A DNA stretch of 64,000 bases from Evernia prunastri. Taxonomy: Eukaryota; Ascomycota; Lecanoromycetes; Lecanorales; Parmeliaceae. The stretch's first letter is position 1. Each line of letters begins with the position of its first letter. Location of the stretch: assembly GCA_003184365.1 (NCBI GenBank), contig NKYR01000002.1, forward strand, positions 558,976-622,975. Direction: 5' to 3'. A program made the position numbers and the translations under genes. The notes below the pieces were generated by a model. It made no database searches and had not been told where the DNA came from. It worked only from the letters and a program-made list of their open reading frames with translations. This document shows positions 1-11,807 of this stretch, piece after piece.

Positions 1-2
1 TC

Positions 3-1411
3 CTTCAAATACTTGAAATCAAACTCCATGCTGCGGATGTAAAGATGGAAAAGGTCGTGAGATCAAAGGAGGGTCAATTTTTGGCTTTAATGACGTCGTT
101 AAACCTGACCAAAGGGTCTGTGAAGAGATGGAAGCTGGTTCTTCTCAAGGAAAGTATGGGGAGTATGATCAAGGACCTGAAGGATTGGCAGCAAGAATTT
201 GATCCGTCATGGTACCTCATCACGCTTATCGCAAACCCCAAAATTGATCAGAGTCTGCAGGAGACCATAGTTGTCAAAAACAGCCCTACAAGGAAACTCC
301 AAGATCTCAGGGACACCTTGTGGAGAGCCTCTGATGCCATTGCGGCTAAGGACGAGAAGTCCCTTTTCCTAGATCCGAATCAGCTGGGCAATAAGAAACA
401 AATTGTTTCTCCCTCATCCAGAGCTTTTGTGTCATGGTATGGCAGTAGCGATGATGCTGTGCTCATCGACACCATTACATATGGTACAGAAACTAACACA
501 GAACTCGCCACTACTCATGTTCGAGATCTCGGAAGAGTGCTGTCCAAGCACGATCCTTCAACATCAGGTCTCCTCACCTGCAGAGGCGTGATCAAAGCTA
601 CCCCAGAGCCTGTATCGAATTTGACATTCGACTTCATTTTCACGATACCGCAACCCTTGCATTCTCCAAAGCTGCTGCGCGACCATCTACTTTCAGAAAT
701 GATATACCCCCTAGACGAGCGCCTCCATCTTGCAAAGTCACTTGCCAGATCCGTCATGTTCGTCCACACATCCGGCTTCGTGCACAAGAACATACGTCCC
801 GAAACCGTTGTAATTCTCAAAGGGCAGCAGTCCAGCCTCGGGAAGCCATACCTTATCGGCTTCGAAAGGTTCAGGCCCGCCGCCTCCGGGAGCTATCTAC
901 AGGGCGACTCACTGTGGGAAAAGAACCTCTACCGTCACCCTCGGCGGCAAGGCACGCACTTGGAAGAATATTACAAAATGCAGCACGACATTTACAGTCT
1001 TGGTGTTTGTCTTTTGGAAATCGGCTTGTGGACTTCGTTTGTGTGTCCGCATGGGTCAGGGTATGAGCCAGGACCGGCGCTCGACATCAGCTATGATCTA
1101 TCAACGAAGGATAAAGGCAAAGGCGCTTTCAACGTCAAACGGAAGTTGACAGCAATGGCAGAGACTTCGCTGCCCCATCGAATGGGGACCAAGTATACTA
1201 AAATAGTCGTCGCCTGCCTGACCTGTTTAGACCCTGATGAAACGAACCAATTTGGGAAGAGAGCGAGTTTGGAAGATGAAGACGGTCTCATCGTCGGTAT
1301 ACAATTTATAGAGAAGGTAAGTATCTTGGTCTTATTAGTTGCAATCTGGCCCCGATCGTTATTGCTAAGTAAGGACAGATTCTGGTACAGATAGAAGAAC
1401 TACACTTGTAG
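3..1411 (+). CDS. HeLo/HET-S-type protein with C-terminal pseudokinase domain, 5' end cut by window edge
   Basis: The frame is open to the left edge of the window, so the ATG at 45 is probably internal and the N-terminal part of the protein lies outside. Exons are 3-1316 and 1379-1411; the 62-bp intron starts GTAAGT and ends ACAG. Splicing replaces an aberrant tail with an ending of the form IEKILVQIEEL, which fits the usual C-terminus of this fungal family. The first visible ~200 residues resemble the end of a HeLo (prion-inhibition/propagation) domain. The rest is kinase-like, but the HRD motif reads HKN (near 780-790) and the DFG position reads GFE (near 858-868), so catalysis is unlikely. 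Family members occur in heterokaryon incompatibility and regulated cell death; the role here is inferred. Confidence 0.75.
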
Positions 1412-4400
1412 GCGATAACGCGAGCGTGCTGCATTATCATTCTAAAGCGTTGATGGTTTCAGTCACGGCACCCTTGGAGGATCTCTGTTGTATTTCATGC
1501 ATCGTCGGTGTTGAATATTTGGTACAACATTACACTCACAGCCCAAGAACCAAACGGGAGTAGCACATTAATGCTCGCGCTGTAAGGCGAGCTTGAGATA
1601 TGAATGTGGTTCACCCATTTGCTCGGTCTGTCGCGATGCTAGGTTTGACTTTGAGCATCGCACGAAACATAGCGTGCCTTAGTGATATTGAACTCTTCCC
1701 TGGGCATTCTTGTTGGTTTTTATCTCCAGGCTGAGAATATGCGACCCTGGTGTCTTCCATTGGCACTGTACCCTACAATAACAATGGCCAAAGTGGTGCT
1801 ATTTGTGCACTTCACCACGGGCGCTGTACTTATGACTGGCAGAAAGTCGTATTCAAGTCGTCTTCAAGTGACGAGATCTCGCGTTGACATCGGGTGTCGC
1901 GATTCGCTAGAGCCTGACGACCAAAGCCACCAGCGAAGAGCCACGAGCCACATGCGGACTAAGGTAGGGATAGAGGCTTGAACGGTCATTAGTATAAACG
2001 CCAAGACTGGGGACTTACTGGCTGCTGGCTTCCAGAATTCGCCACATGAGGAAGTCAAGAGCAACTAATAAGGACTTCAAAGTAAAAGGGCGTTTTTGAA
2101 ACCGGTGTGCCAGACTGCCAGTTCCGATTGTACGTATCTTCCTTGTATGAATTGGAACAAGACGCCTGATAGGCATCGTAGATAATGTTCTCTCCATTCC
2201 CTCCTTCAGATATCCGATCTACTCACAAGGCGAAGTAAGCGAAAAGATGCATCTACTTGAGCAATTCAGAGACGAGATCTTCCTTTTCACTGTCTCAGCC
2301 TTTTGTATTACCTCCTCGATAAACTGCGGGATTTCTGCAGTCTTTTACAATGACTGGGGGATTTGGTCTTTGCGCCCACAAGACTTTATCAAGATTGGGT
2401 AAGACTGCCTACGAATCTAGTCTCCTCAAACGTAAGCTAATCCTTCTTCGTGTCTTTGTTCAAATGGAGCTGGTATTTCATGCTAGCCCACTTCTTCGGT
2501 CGGTATACGAAGGAACTGTCTGGGACCGACGAGAAGAGCATGGGATTGTTTTATGTCGTAGATCAGCAGCATAGGCGTAGTTCGCTTCGTGGCAGTCTCT
2601 AACTGCTCTTCGGTCAGCACATCGTAGGCGGAAAGATGCAGTTGGCGGAGAACTAAGGACTTAGAAAAGCTGGGAATTCCACTCCTCATCCTGAGAGCAT
2701 CTTCACTTTGTGTTCCTAGAATTCTACCAACAAGGAGATCCTGTATAGTGGGTCACTATAAACACTCAAATCAAATTCCACGACGTCAAGCATTTAGTGT
2801 TACTCGTACTCCGAATTCATCAACAGTGACAAAGAAAGCCTCACAAGTGCTGAAGGCCAATTTAAAAGAGTCTTCGTGCAGTGAGATGAAGTTTTTGGCC
2901 TTTTCAGCTTAAGAAACATCATAGCGCTATGATGAGAATGAGCAAGATGAGATGACTTGTCCACATAATGTCCATATATTTTCGCAATGTGGACGTCATG
3001 CTGCCCGAGGTTGTTCAGCGCCTACGCCTATTCCGTAAAAATCTAGCCGTATGTCTCTGGCTGTTGGCTGATTGAATTGCCCAAAGATCATCTGCAAGGA
3101 TAGGCCGCAACTATATCCTGTCAGCCGCAGATATTTTACAGGAGGAAGCATTCTAAGTGCTTGAATGACTGACCAGACAATAGTAGACGACCGACCAATG
3201 TAGGTTTAGAGTCACACTGCGGGTTGGCTTACACGATCTGATAGTGTTGCCCACAATACAGCATTTGGCTTTGCGCGAATGCCGATTATAGACATTGTTT
3301 TCTCAGATATGCACAGTGGTCTGGCCGTTATCGCAGTCTTGACTACTTTGGAAGCACAGTGCTTTTGTCACACAAGGTGTCGGACGTTGCGGACTAGGGC
3401 TTTTGGAGATCGTCTGAAAATAAATTTGTGCAATAAACGGCAATCGAGGGAAAGATTGGTGAATATTCTAGTCAAAAGCTCATCTAGCATTTTAGAGGTG
3501 TTTTGGTCTTCACCTGTCAACATGTAGAGACTCCAAAACAGCTGGAATCGTGTTGCGGGGTCCCAACACCGGGGCTAGCTACCTGAAGAGGCATATGTAG
3601 ACCCCCAAGTGCTAGGAAAACTCCCAATGCTTGTTCAGCTATACCTGGAGTGGAAAAATGAGGCTATTTACAGGTGCGGGCGGGCGGGAAAGAATGCTAT
3701 GGCTCTGAAAGAGATGGAATCGAATGAGGAGCCCAACACTAGTGGGAAGCCCATATAAATAGAGCTCCCACCAAGCCATGAATCTCCTGACCAACGCGTG
3801 CCTGGCACGAAAACACGCTCACTATGCGATATTGCAGGCCTGCAGACCCACTATGCGAAATATGCGAANAATCGAATGAGGAGCCCAACACTAGTGGGAA
3901 GCCCATATAAATAGAGCTCCCACCAAGCCATGAATCTCCTGACCAACGCGTGCCTGACACGAAAACACGCTCCCCATGCGATATTGCAGGCCTGCAGGCC
4001 CACTACTGTTGTATGCGAATATGCGAAATATGCGAAATAACCATGTAGCGCGAGAACACTCTGCCATGCGACCGACTAACCCCCAGTCCCACTGGAGCGA
4101 GCACTGCCTAAACATTCAGGTGATGGAAGGGAAGGTCGTGACCCGAGACAAAGTGTTCAATGTGGAGAAGGACCATAGAGCACTGGCTTAGACATCGTGG
4201 CCCACAAACATTGGGTGGTGGTTGGGATGGTGGTTGGGAAGACCGTGATATGAGATATTAATGTCCCTTATGACAAAGGGGAGACATGTTGCTATCCTAT
4301 ATGGTCGTTACTTTAGATCAGGGAGAGACATTGCATAACAAGGCGAGTTTGACTACCTAGAGCTGGGACGGTAAGGTATAATACCTCACCTTAGGGTCTT

Positions 4401-4555
4401 TTCGACATGGCAGCCCTAGGACTTTCTTGTACTAGAGTAACGGGTGCTAATGGATAAACCTCGGTTGTTTATAAGTAGCCGAGGTGCAAATATTTTGAAA
4501 CTTTTTTGTTATCCAAAACATCCCACCACCAAATCAAAATTTTACACACATCACC
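1412..4555. other. Gene-poor interval
   Basis: No recognisable protein gene. Open frames are all under about 100 codons, have no family resemblance and do not join by plausible introns. The stretch includes the 3' flank of the pseudokinase gene, the duplicated block at 3718-4030, and the promoter of the importin gene. Just upstream of that promoter is a short inverted pair (CCTCGG near 4460 and CCGAGG near 4480) around a TATAAG-like sequence. Confidence 0.6.
3718..4030. repeat. Direct duplication of a ~150-bp unit joined by a single N
   Basis: The sequence from 3718 to 3868 recurs almost unchanged from 3870, with an N at 3869. Both copies carry the same TATAAATAG stretch and end in AT-rich TATGCGAAATATGCGAA-type repeats. 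The second copy has a few substitutions and a short extra segment before the terminal repeats. The exact join at an N suggests an assembly overlap or a collapsed tandem repeat rather than a clean biological duplication. I do not recognise the unit. Confidence 0.7.
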
Positions 4556-7500
4556 ATGGACACTCACAAGTTTTTAGGTCTCTTCCAAGAAATTCTTGCA
4601 CGTGAGCTAAACAATCTGCCCCACCTTGTTTCTTTTATACTAATCAAGATTAGCGGACACAAATCGTGTAAAAAAAGCGACAGCAACTCTCCGCACCGAC
4701 TACTACCCTCTGCCCGAATCGCTCACGATTCTCTTGCAATTGATACTATCAGATCAGGCCTCCCCGCTTCGACAATTGGCTGCTACACAGGCCCGCACCC
4801 TTGTGCCAAAGCACTGGAAGAACTCACCCGCCGCTCAGAAGCCTCAAATTCGCCAGCAACTCTTGCAAGGCACGCTACAAGAACAGGACCAACTGGTCAG
4901 ACATGCAGCCTCAAGAGTCATCACTGCTATTGCGAAGATAGATTTGGAGAACGGGGAGTGGCAGGATGTCATCGATGTCTTGCTGCGAGCTGCGAACAAT
5001 CCTAACGTACGGCAACGAGAAGTGGGGACCTATCTTCTCTTCACTAGTTTGGAATCCATTGGTGAAGCACTTATGCATCGTTTTCAAGATGTATTGACCA
5101 CGTTTTCCAAAACTATACGTAAGTGATGCCCACCTCCTACAAAGCAACGAGCTGAAACCCATCCAGGCGACCCCGAGAGCGCAGAAGTAAGGATCAACAC
5201 CATGCTGGCAATGAGCAGACTGGCAATAGTACTGGACACAGACCACGATGAGGCATCCCTCAAACTGTTGCAAGATTCCATACCTCAGATGGTTGCAGTC
5301 CTTAAGCAGGCTGTGAATGAAGAGGATGAAGACCGCACTACCCAAGCATTCGAGGTCTTTCAGACCTTACTCGGATGTGATTCCTCGGTTCTCAACAAGC
5401 ATTTTGGCGACCTTGTGCAGTTCATGATCAACGTCGCAGCACAACGAACATTGGACGAAGATGCCAGAACTCAAGCTCTGAGCTTCTTGATGCAGTGCAT
5501 TAGGTATCGCAAATTGAAAATGCAGGCACTGAAAGTTGGGGAACAGATCACACTGAAATGCTTGGAGATAGCATGCGAGCTTGGCGACGCATCTGCAGAT
5601 GATGAGGATGTCACCACCCCACGGTCAGCGCTTGGACTACTTGATGAGATGGCTGCAAGTTTGCCGCCCAGCCAGGTTCTAGTTCCTCTACTGCACGCTC
5701 TTGGCCCTTACGTCAATAGCCCGGACCCTGACAGAAGACAAGCCGGTATAATGGCATTGGGAATGTGCGTTGAGGGAGCTCCCGAATTCATCAACACCCA
5801 ATTGAAAGAAATTCTTCCCCTGATCATGCGATTGATTGACGACAGCAATCCAAAGGTCAGACGTGCTGCGATGGAAGGCGTGATGCGATTAGCCGAAGAG
5901 CTCCCCGAAGAACTCGGAAAAGAACACAAGAAATTAATGCCCATCCTAGTCAAGCAGATGGACGTTTCAATGAAGAATATGAGCGGTCCAGAAGACAAGC
6001 GAAACATGGACATCATTAAGACAAGCGTCAGTTGCATTGACGTTGTCGTCGAAGGCTTGGACTCCGAAGACATCAAACCGTATATTTCCGAACTAATGCA
6101 CCGGCTGGGCAAACTCTTCTCTAGCGACATCTTCAGAATCAAAATCGCAGCCATCTCAGCGACAGGTGCCATCGCCGCCTGCGCTAAAGAGGCCTTCCTA
6201 CCGTACTTCGAGCAGACGATGGATTCGTTATCTGCATACGTCGAAATCAAAGACAGCACCGAGGAACTCGATCTACGCTCGTCGACCTGTGACGCCATGG
6301 CCAGCATCGCATTGGCTGTTGGTCCAAAGCCCTTTCAGCGCTATGTCCGGCCTCTCATGCAGGCAACAGACGAAGGATTGCACCTCGATAATCCTCAGCT
6401 AAAAGAGACGAGCTTTCTCTTTTGGGCCATGATGGCAAAAGTGTACAAAGACGAGTTCAAACCGTTTTTAGAAGGTGTATTAAAGGTCTTATTTGAGAGC
6501 TTAGAGACCGAGGAGTCTGAGCTTGAAGTCGATCTTGGTGAGGAAGCAGAAGATCTAGCAGGCAAAGAGATCACGATTGCTGGCAAGAAGATCAAAATTT
6601 CTGCTTTGACCGAAGACGATATCATAGCAGCCGATGACATTGAGGACCTTGACGACGAAGCTGCAGCTGCCGGAAGCGATGATGATTGGGATGATTTTGA
6701 TGTCGTCACCGCAGTTGCCCAGGAGAAGGAGGTCGCCGTCGAAGTCCTGGGAGACATACTGACCCACGTAACTCAAAGCTTTATTCCGTACATGCAAAAA
6801 ACCATTGAACTTGTTGTTCCCTTACTGGAGCATTCCTACGAAGGTGTCCAAAAAGCCGCCATCAGTACGCTCTTCCGAGCATACACTGCCGTCTGGGAAC
6901 TTCAGCCAGATTCAATGAAAACCGTCACTCCTGGTCTGCCCATGGATCCTGAACCCAGCCCACAGATCAAGAAACTTGGGGAGATTATTATGACGGGTAC
7001 TCTGGCCATATGGCAAGAAGAAGAGGACAGGTATGATGAGATGTGCTGCTTCAAACATGATTTCTTCTTTCCTCGCATTTAAATGATGACACACATGTCG
7101 TTAATCCCAGCTCACTCAGAGGCACTAGTGCGTTGCTGAGAAAACGAATTTGCTTCTGATCATTCCACCAACACTGCGCTCCTGTTTTCCAAGGCTTGTT
7201 TTCTCAGGAAGTCACTGATCCCTTCAAATAGAGCCACAGTTACAGAAATCAACCGCTCGCTTGCCGCCACTCTCAAAGTCACAGGGCCCTCCTTAATCGC
7301 CGACACGAACACGCTCAAAACTGTCACCGGAATCCTAGTAGCAATCATCACCAAAGCTCACGCTTGCCAGAAAGATTTCGGTGATGAAGAAGACCTCAAC
7401 TCCCTCGACGGGACATCCGAGTCCGACTGGGTAACCATCGATACTGCCCTCGACGCCATTATTGGCATTGCGAACGCGCTGGGTGAGACGTTCGGCCAAT

Positions 7501-8212
7501 TATGGAAGATATTCGAGAAACCCATCATGGCCTTTGCGAGCGGCAGCGAAGGTTACGAACGAAGCACGGCCGTAGGCACGATCGCTGAATGCATCAAAGC
7601 AATGGGCACCTCGGTCACCCCATTCACTAGCCATCTGCTCAAGCTACTGCTCCACCGTATGAGCGACGAGGACAAGGAAGCAAAGTCCAATGCTGCATAC
7701 GGTATGGGGTTGCTGCAACAGGGTTCGAAGAACGACAAGGAGATCCTGAGGGCTTTCCCCACTATCCTCACCAAGCTGGAGCCGTTGCTGCAAACGGATG
7801 AGGCCCGAGCCAAGGACAATGCGGCGGGCTGTGTAAGCCGCATGATCATGCGACATCCTTCAAACATGCCCGTGGAGCAAGTTCTCCCCGCCGTTCTAGA
7901 CATCCTCCCGCTGAGGAACGACTTTGACGAGAACGTGCCCGTCTACGACATGGTCGTCAAGCTCTGTAAGATACTCTCAACGAGCGCTCCACAAAGCACG
8001 AGCTAACATACAAGTTAGACCAAGAATCCAACCCAACAATGATATCCTTGACCCCAACCCTCCTTCCCATCCTCGCCGAAGTCATGGCGCTCAACCCCTC
8101 AGGCCAGCTCAAAGACGCCACGCGTGAGAAACTAACTGAGCTTGTCAAATTCCTTGCTACGAAGCAGCCGGCGGAGGTGAAGAAGTATGAAGGGCTTGCT
8201 GCTTTGGTGTAG
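4556..8212 (+). CDS. KAP123: Importin beta-4 / karyopherin Kap123-type nuclear import receptor
   Basis: Five exons (4556-4601, 4654-5118, 5167-7030, 7232-7965, 8019-8212) give 1,100 residues, the usual size for Kap123. Four introns of 52, 48, 201 and 53 bp join in phase. The protein is a string of HEAT repeats. It starts with an importin N-terminal segment (TLRTDYYPLPESL, LASDQ-type helices) and has an acidic loop around residues 660-690 (DDWDDFD). In yeast Kap123 imports ribosomal proteins and histones by binding their basic signals and releasing them with RanGTP; this role is from family knowledge. The third intron is unusually long, yet homologous sequence runs directly across it (EEDR to ATVTEINR), which supports its removal. 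It faces a dehydrogenase gene tail to tail. Confidence 0.95.
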
Positions 8213-8741
8213 AGGGAGCGATGGAGGGATGTCATTCTGTTTTTCATGGATGATGCAGGAATCATATGTATTCCACGTCGGGTGAGTGATATGGACATAC
8301 AACAACCGATGAGCCGATAAAAAATGAGATGAGATGGATGAGCCATGAGATGAGCCATGAGAGGCATGATGATGAGGGTTCTTTTCCGAGTGTGCTGGAT
8401 GATGCTTTCATGCAGATGTTCCACATCAACCATAGATAACCTAGTTTTTAAAGAATTCGTGGTGTACATCTCATGCAACAAATATCATTGATAACACTTG
8501 TTTATGGATGAGACTTTTCATTCGCGTTTTCTTGAAATGACTCGACTCATACTCCTTTCCCTTTGCCTCGCGATATCAAGTGTTAAGTATCGGCTCAAAG
8601 CCGCCAATCAAACTCTCCAATGGTGTATACCGGCATACTTCCAAAATGATCTGGCCATATTCGAAACCCCGGTATATACACCCTTCACCAGCATCCTACA
8701 TCACTTCCATCAGCCACTTAACCATCTTCTGTCCTCCCCCC
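8213..8741. other. Convergent 3' intergenic region
   Basis: This 529-bp stretch lies between the stop of the importin gene and the stop of the reverse-strand dehydrogenase. It contains a purine/ATGA-rich run of GATGAGCCATGA-like short repeats near 8310-8370. I see no gene in it. Confidence 0.6.
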
Positions 8742-9813
8742 TTAAAAACAGCACTGCCCGCCATCCACCACAAAGTCACCCCCGTTCATGTAGCCTCCAG
8801 CCTGCGAGCAAAGCAGCACCACGACCCCCGTCAGCTCCTCCGGCACACCCATTCTGCCCATCGGATTCCGCTCCGCCCACGTCCTCCTCGCCTCTTCCAA
8901 CCCATCCCCTTCGTTCAGGACCGTATCCATGTACCCCGGGCTGACGGTGTTGACCCTGATGCCGTGCACGGCCCATTCGGCTGCCAAGGAGTATTTCAGA
9001 GACAGAAGGGCGGCTTTGGAGGCATTGTACGCGGCTTGGGGTTGTGGGTAGTTTGTTCGGTGGGCGGAGATGGAGGCGAGGAAGATGATGCTGCCGCCGG
9101 AGTTTTGGACGATCATCTGTCTACGTCGGATGTTAGCTGTTTCGCTGGCGGTTCTGGAGCGAGAGAATCTGGGCGGGGAAAAGGGAGGCTTACCGAGCAG
9201 CAGCTTGTGCGGAGAGAAAGGAGCCAGTCGTGTTGATTTCCAGCCTGCTTTTCCATTCCGAGGCGGACATGTCTATAGCATGCGTACACCCCACGACGCC
9301 CGCGAAGCAGCAGAGTATATCCACGCTGCCGAGCTCCGAGACCGTGAGCTTGACCGCCGACTCCAATTGCTCGGCGTTTGTGACATCCACTTTGATCGAC
9401 AGCACCTTTGCATTTGGGAAATCCGCCTTCAGCGCCTCGATCTCCCGGGCGGATTTCGAATGGTCCAGATCAAAGAGCGCCAGACCCGAGAGGCCGTGTT
9501 CGAGCAAGGCTCGGGCGTTCACGAGGGCAAGGGTGCCGGCGCCTCCTGTGACTAGACAGCGATCGGATCAGCGTGGTTGGACTCGGGCGGTGAGAAGGCG
9601 AAGAAGGTGAAGTACCCTGGAGACATGTGTCGACGTACAGATGGCGTTGCCTTCGACGGCGAATCGTCTGATTGCTCGGCCCTCGGGAGTAAGGTAGTGG
9701 GGCATTGGGGGTGGGGGGCCGGTCATTGAGGAAGCATCGCCGGTGGAGAGAGTCATGTGGGGGATTGAGCGAGTGCGGAGCTCGTCTTGAGCGGTGGTTG
9801 GTGAGGACGGCAT
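8742..9813 (-). CDS. Short-chain dehydrogenase/reductase (D-arabinitol 2-dehydrogenase / sorbose reductase-like)
   Basis: Three reverse-strand exons (9813-9639, 9551-9194, 9120-8742) with introns of 87 and 73 bp give 303 residues. A proline-rich N-terminal extension of about 45 residues precedes the Rossmann fold. The nucleotide-binding motif reads TGGAGTLA near residue 60. FDLD marks the end of strand 2, the NAG-equivalent region reads CFAGVV, a serine follows in ASIS, and the catalytic pair is in YNASK near residue 209. The ending DFVVDGGQCCF is characteristic of the fungal polyol dehydrogenase branch. It probably oxidises or reduces a sugar alcohol with NAD(P); the exact substrate cannot be read from the sequence. 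The third-exon acceptor was chosen at GTAG|ACAG because the alternative 4 bp later creates a stop codon. Confidence 0.88.
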
Positions 9814-11061
9814 TGTAGTGGTGAGGTGAAATGGGCTATGGGGGGAAAGGACCGCTTCTTGTGACTATGGTAGTAACCCGTAGCAGACGTAGTTTTTATA
9901 AAGAGAGCAATGGCAAATATATATACAATGGTGGGAGGATTGGAGACTCAACGAAGTTTCTTGAGTCCACCACAAAAACAAAAGGGCAAGTTTGCCGAGC
10001 TCTGATGTTGGGGTTTTCTGCTTATTTATGGTGAGAGAACAATACTCACTTTTGTATTTGCTTACGCCATAGACGTAGTGCTGGAGACCAGGTCTCTAGA
10101 CGAACGAACCCTGATACTGTCGCTTGCACGTGTTGATGAAGCTATCGATATTCGAGCAAGACTCGCCTTCGTCCTCTTTTTTATACTACAAATTATCTTT
10201 CTCGCTGATCATAGAAACTAAGAATACAGTATACATTAGAAGAGATTCCAAATGCAGATCCCTCGAACGGAACAAGGCTCTGAGTAGCTCTGAAAATACA
10301 ATGTCGAGTTTGTGGGGGTACTAAGGGTTCATCGAGATCAGTTCGAGCTGAACTGGCAGCCTTTACACCTGCTCAAAATGTTCAGGAATGCAGGCAAGTC
10401 TTTGATGGAGCTGCCTCGTAGGTGCTCCAAGAGGCTCGTCGTGATTGTTGCCCCGCTGCGTTATCTTATCCTATTAATCGATACGCTTAGTGTATAATGA
10501 TACTTCAGACGATTGCTAGAAGTAACTTATCAATTTGCGAGGCATTGGTATTATGGTCATTGATAGCGTCTGAAGTATCTTTGACGACAACATCAGATCT
10601 GCGATTGGCAGGCAACGCTTACCAACAGGTCTTGACTTGGGTACAGTCGTTGATAAAGTGGCATTACTGGCCAGAGCGAGTCATTTGACTATTTACAGTC
10701 ATTTTTTACAAGGCTAACAGGGCGTTTTTCAGGCAACGAGAATCTGCAGCTGGCTGCATGTCTGCATATTGGGCTATCTTTCTGTTTAGAAAAAAGCCTA
10801 TTGTGCACAAGGCTTGACCGAAAAGCGTTCTTTACCTTGGAGCTGAGAGCAGAATGACATACGTAGCGTTTGTTTGTTGTCAGCCTTGGATGAGCCTAAT
10901 TGCAGGCAACACCAGGCGATGTTGGGGGCGCGACCTATAGGCGACAAGGCTCGAAGCACACACCATCTTACTTCATTACTCCCTTTTTCTGAATATGAGA
11001 AGCACTCCCATTCTTCAAAGGTTTGGGAGCTTCACGGGAGCGGGAGGCAGCCTCTTTTGAG
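9814..11061. other. Intergenic region without a supported gene
   Basis: The 1.25-kb stretch lies upstream of the dehydrogenase on its left and the small Cys-rich gene on its right. Short open frames here (up to about 67 codons) have low-complexity or random-looking products. It probably holds both promoters. No RNA gene or repeat was recognised. Confidence 0.5.
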
Positions 11062-11807
11062 ATGGCTCCAATCAAAGAAAGGAAGAAGATTTGCATCACT
11101 CCCGCTTATGATGACTACTATCTCTACGTGGGTGGAAGGTATCTGGCGTAGGTCACATCATCTTCATCCTCATCCTCCTCCTATCCTCTCTGCAGACTCT
11201 TCACTTGCCAATTTCCCTCATCTACAACGGCGCTGATACACAACAGCGGAGCTACAATTACGTCCCCCGAAAGAGAGTTGACCCATCGACCCATTGTACA
11301 CTATGTATATATCACGAAATGTGGAGGATACTACGAACTCTATCATAATCACCACGGGGAATGCTTTATTTGTGGGTTTTGACATTTTTCAAAATCCCCT
11401 CTACCGCAATCGGTCAAATTGACCATCGTCTTACAGCTCCGTTGCCAGAACCGGAGTACTCGGGACCCAGAAGACGATGTATCTACGCAAGTGATCTCGA
11501 TGGCTGTCCGAGATGTGTATCACTAATTCCGGATGGACACTACTTCATGCGTTTACCAGATAGGAAACATGCCTGGAGGCTGCGATTGGACATCGAAGCC
11601 AGCGATAGTGTCATTTGTTCGAGTCGAAGCAGTTGTAGACGATGTTCGGTTCGGGGAAAATGCATTGGGTGTAATTCCGAGCTTCAATGCCCTCAGTGTG
11701 TGACATGGCCGCTCTTTGCTCCGAACTCTTCGGGACAACGCCAGATAGATGAACGCAGTAGGTCTCCACCGGAAAGTCGGAAGACCCTGTGTTACTATAC
11801 GAGATGA
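11062..11807 (+). CDS. Small Cys-rich hypothetical protein with several CxxC pairs
   Basis: I assembled this from three exons (11062-11138, 11196-11371, 11437-11807) that total exactly 208 codons, giving 207 residues. Donors are GTATCT and GTGGGT; acceptors are TGCAG and TACAG, the first after a long pyrimidine tract. The product begins MAPIKERKK, has no convincing signal peptide, and contains about 15 cysteines. Several are in CxxC spacing (CPRC, CRRC, CIGC, CPQC), together with a His/Cys segment (KCGGYYELYHNHHGEC). This suggests zinc binding, perhaps a lineage-specific zinc-ribbon-like protein. I do not recognise a named family. The phase agreement of all joins is the main support; the start codon is the first ATG of the frame. 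Confidence 0.6.
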
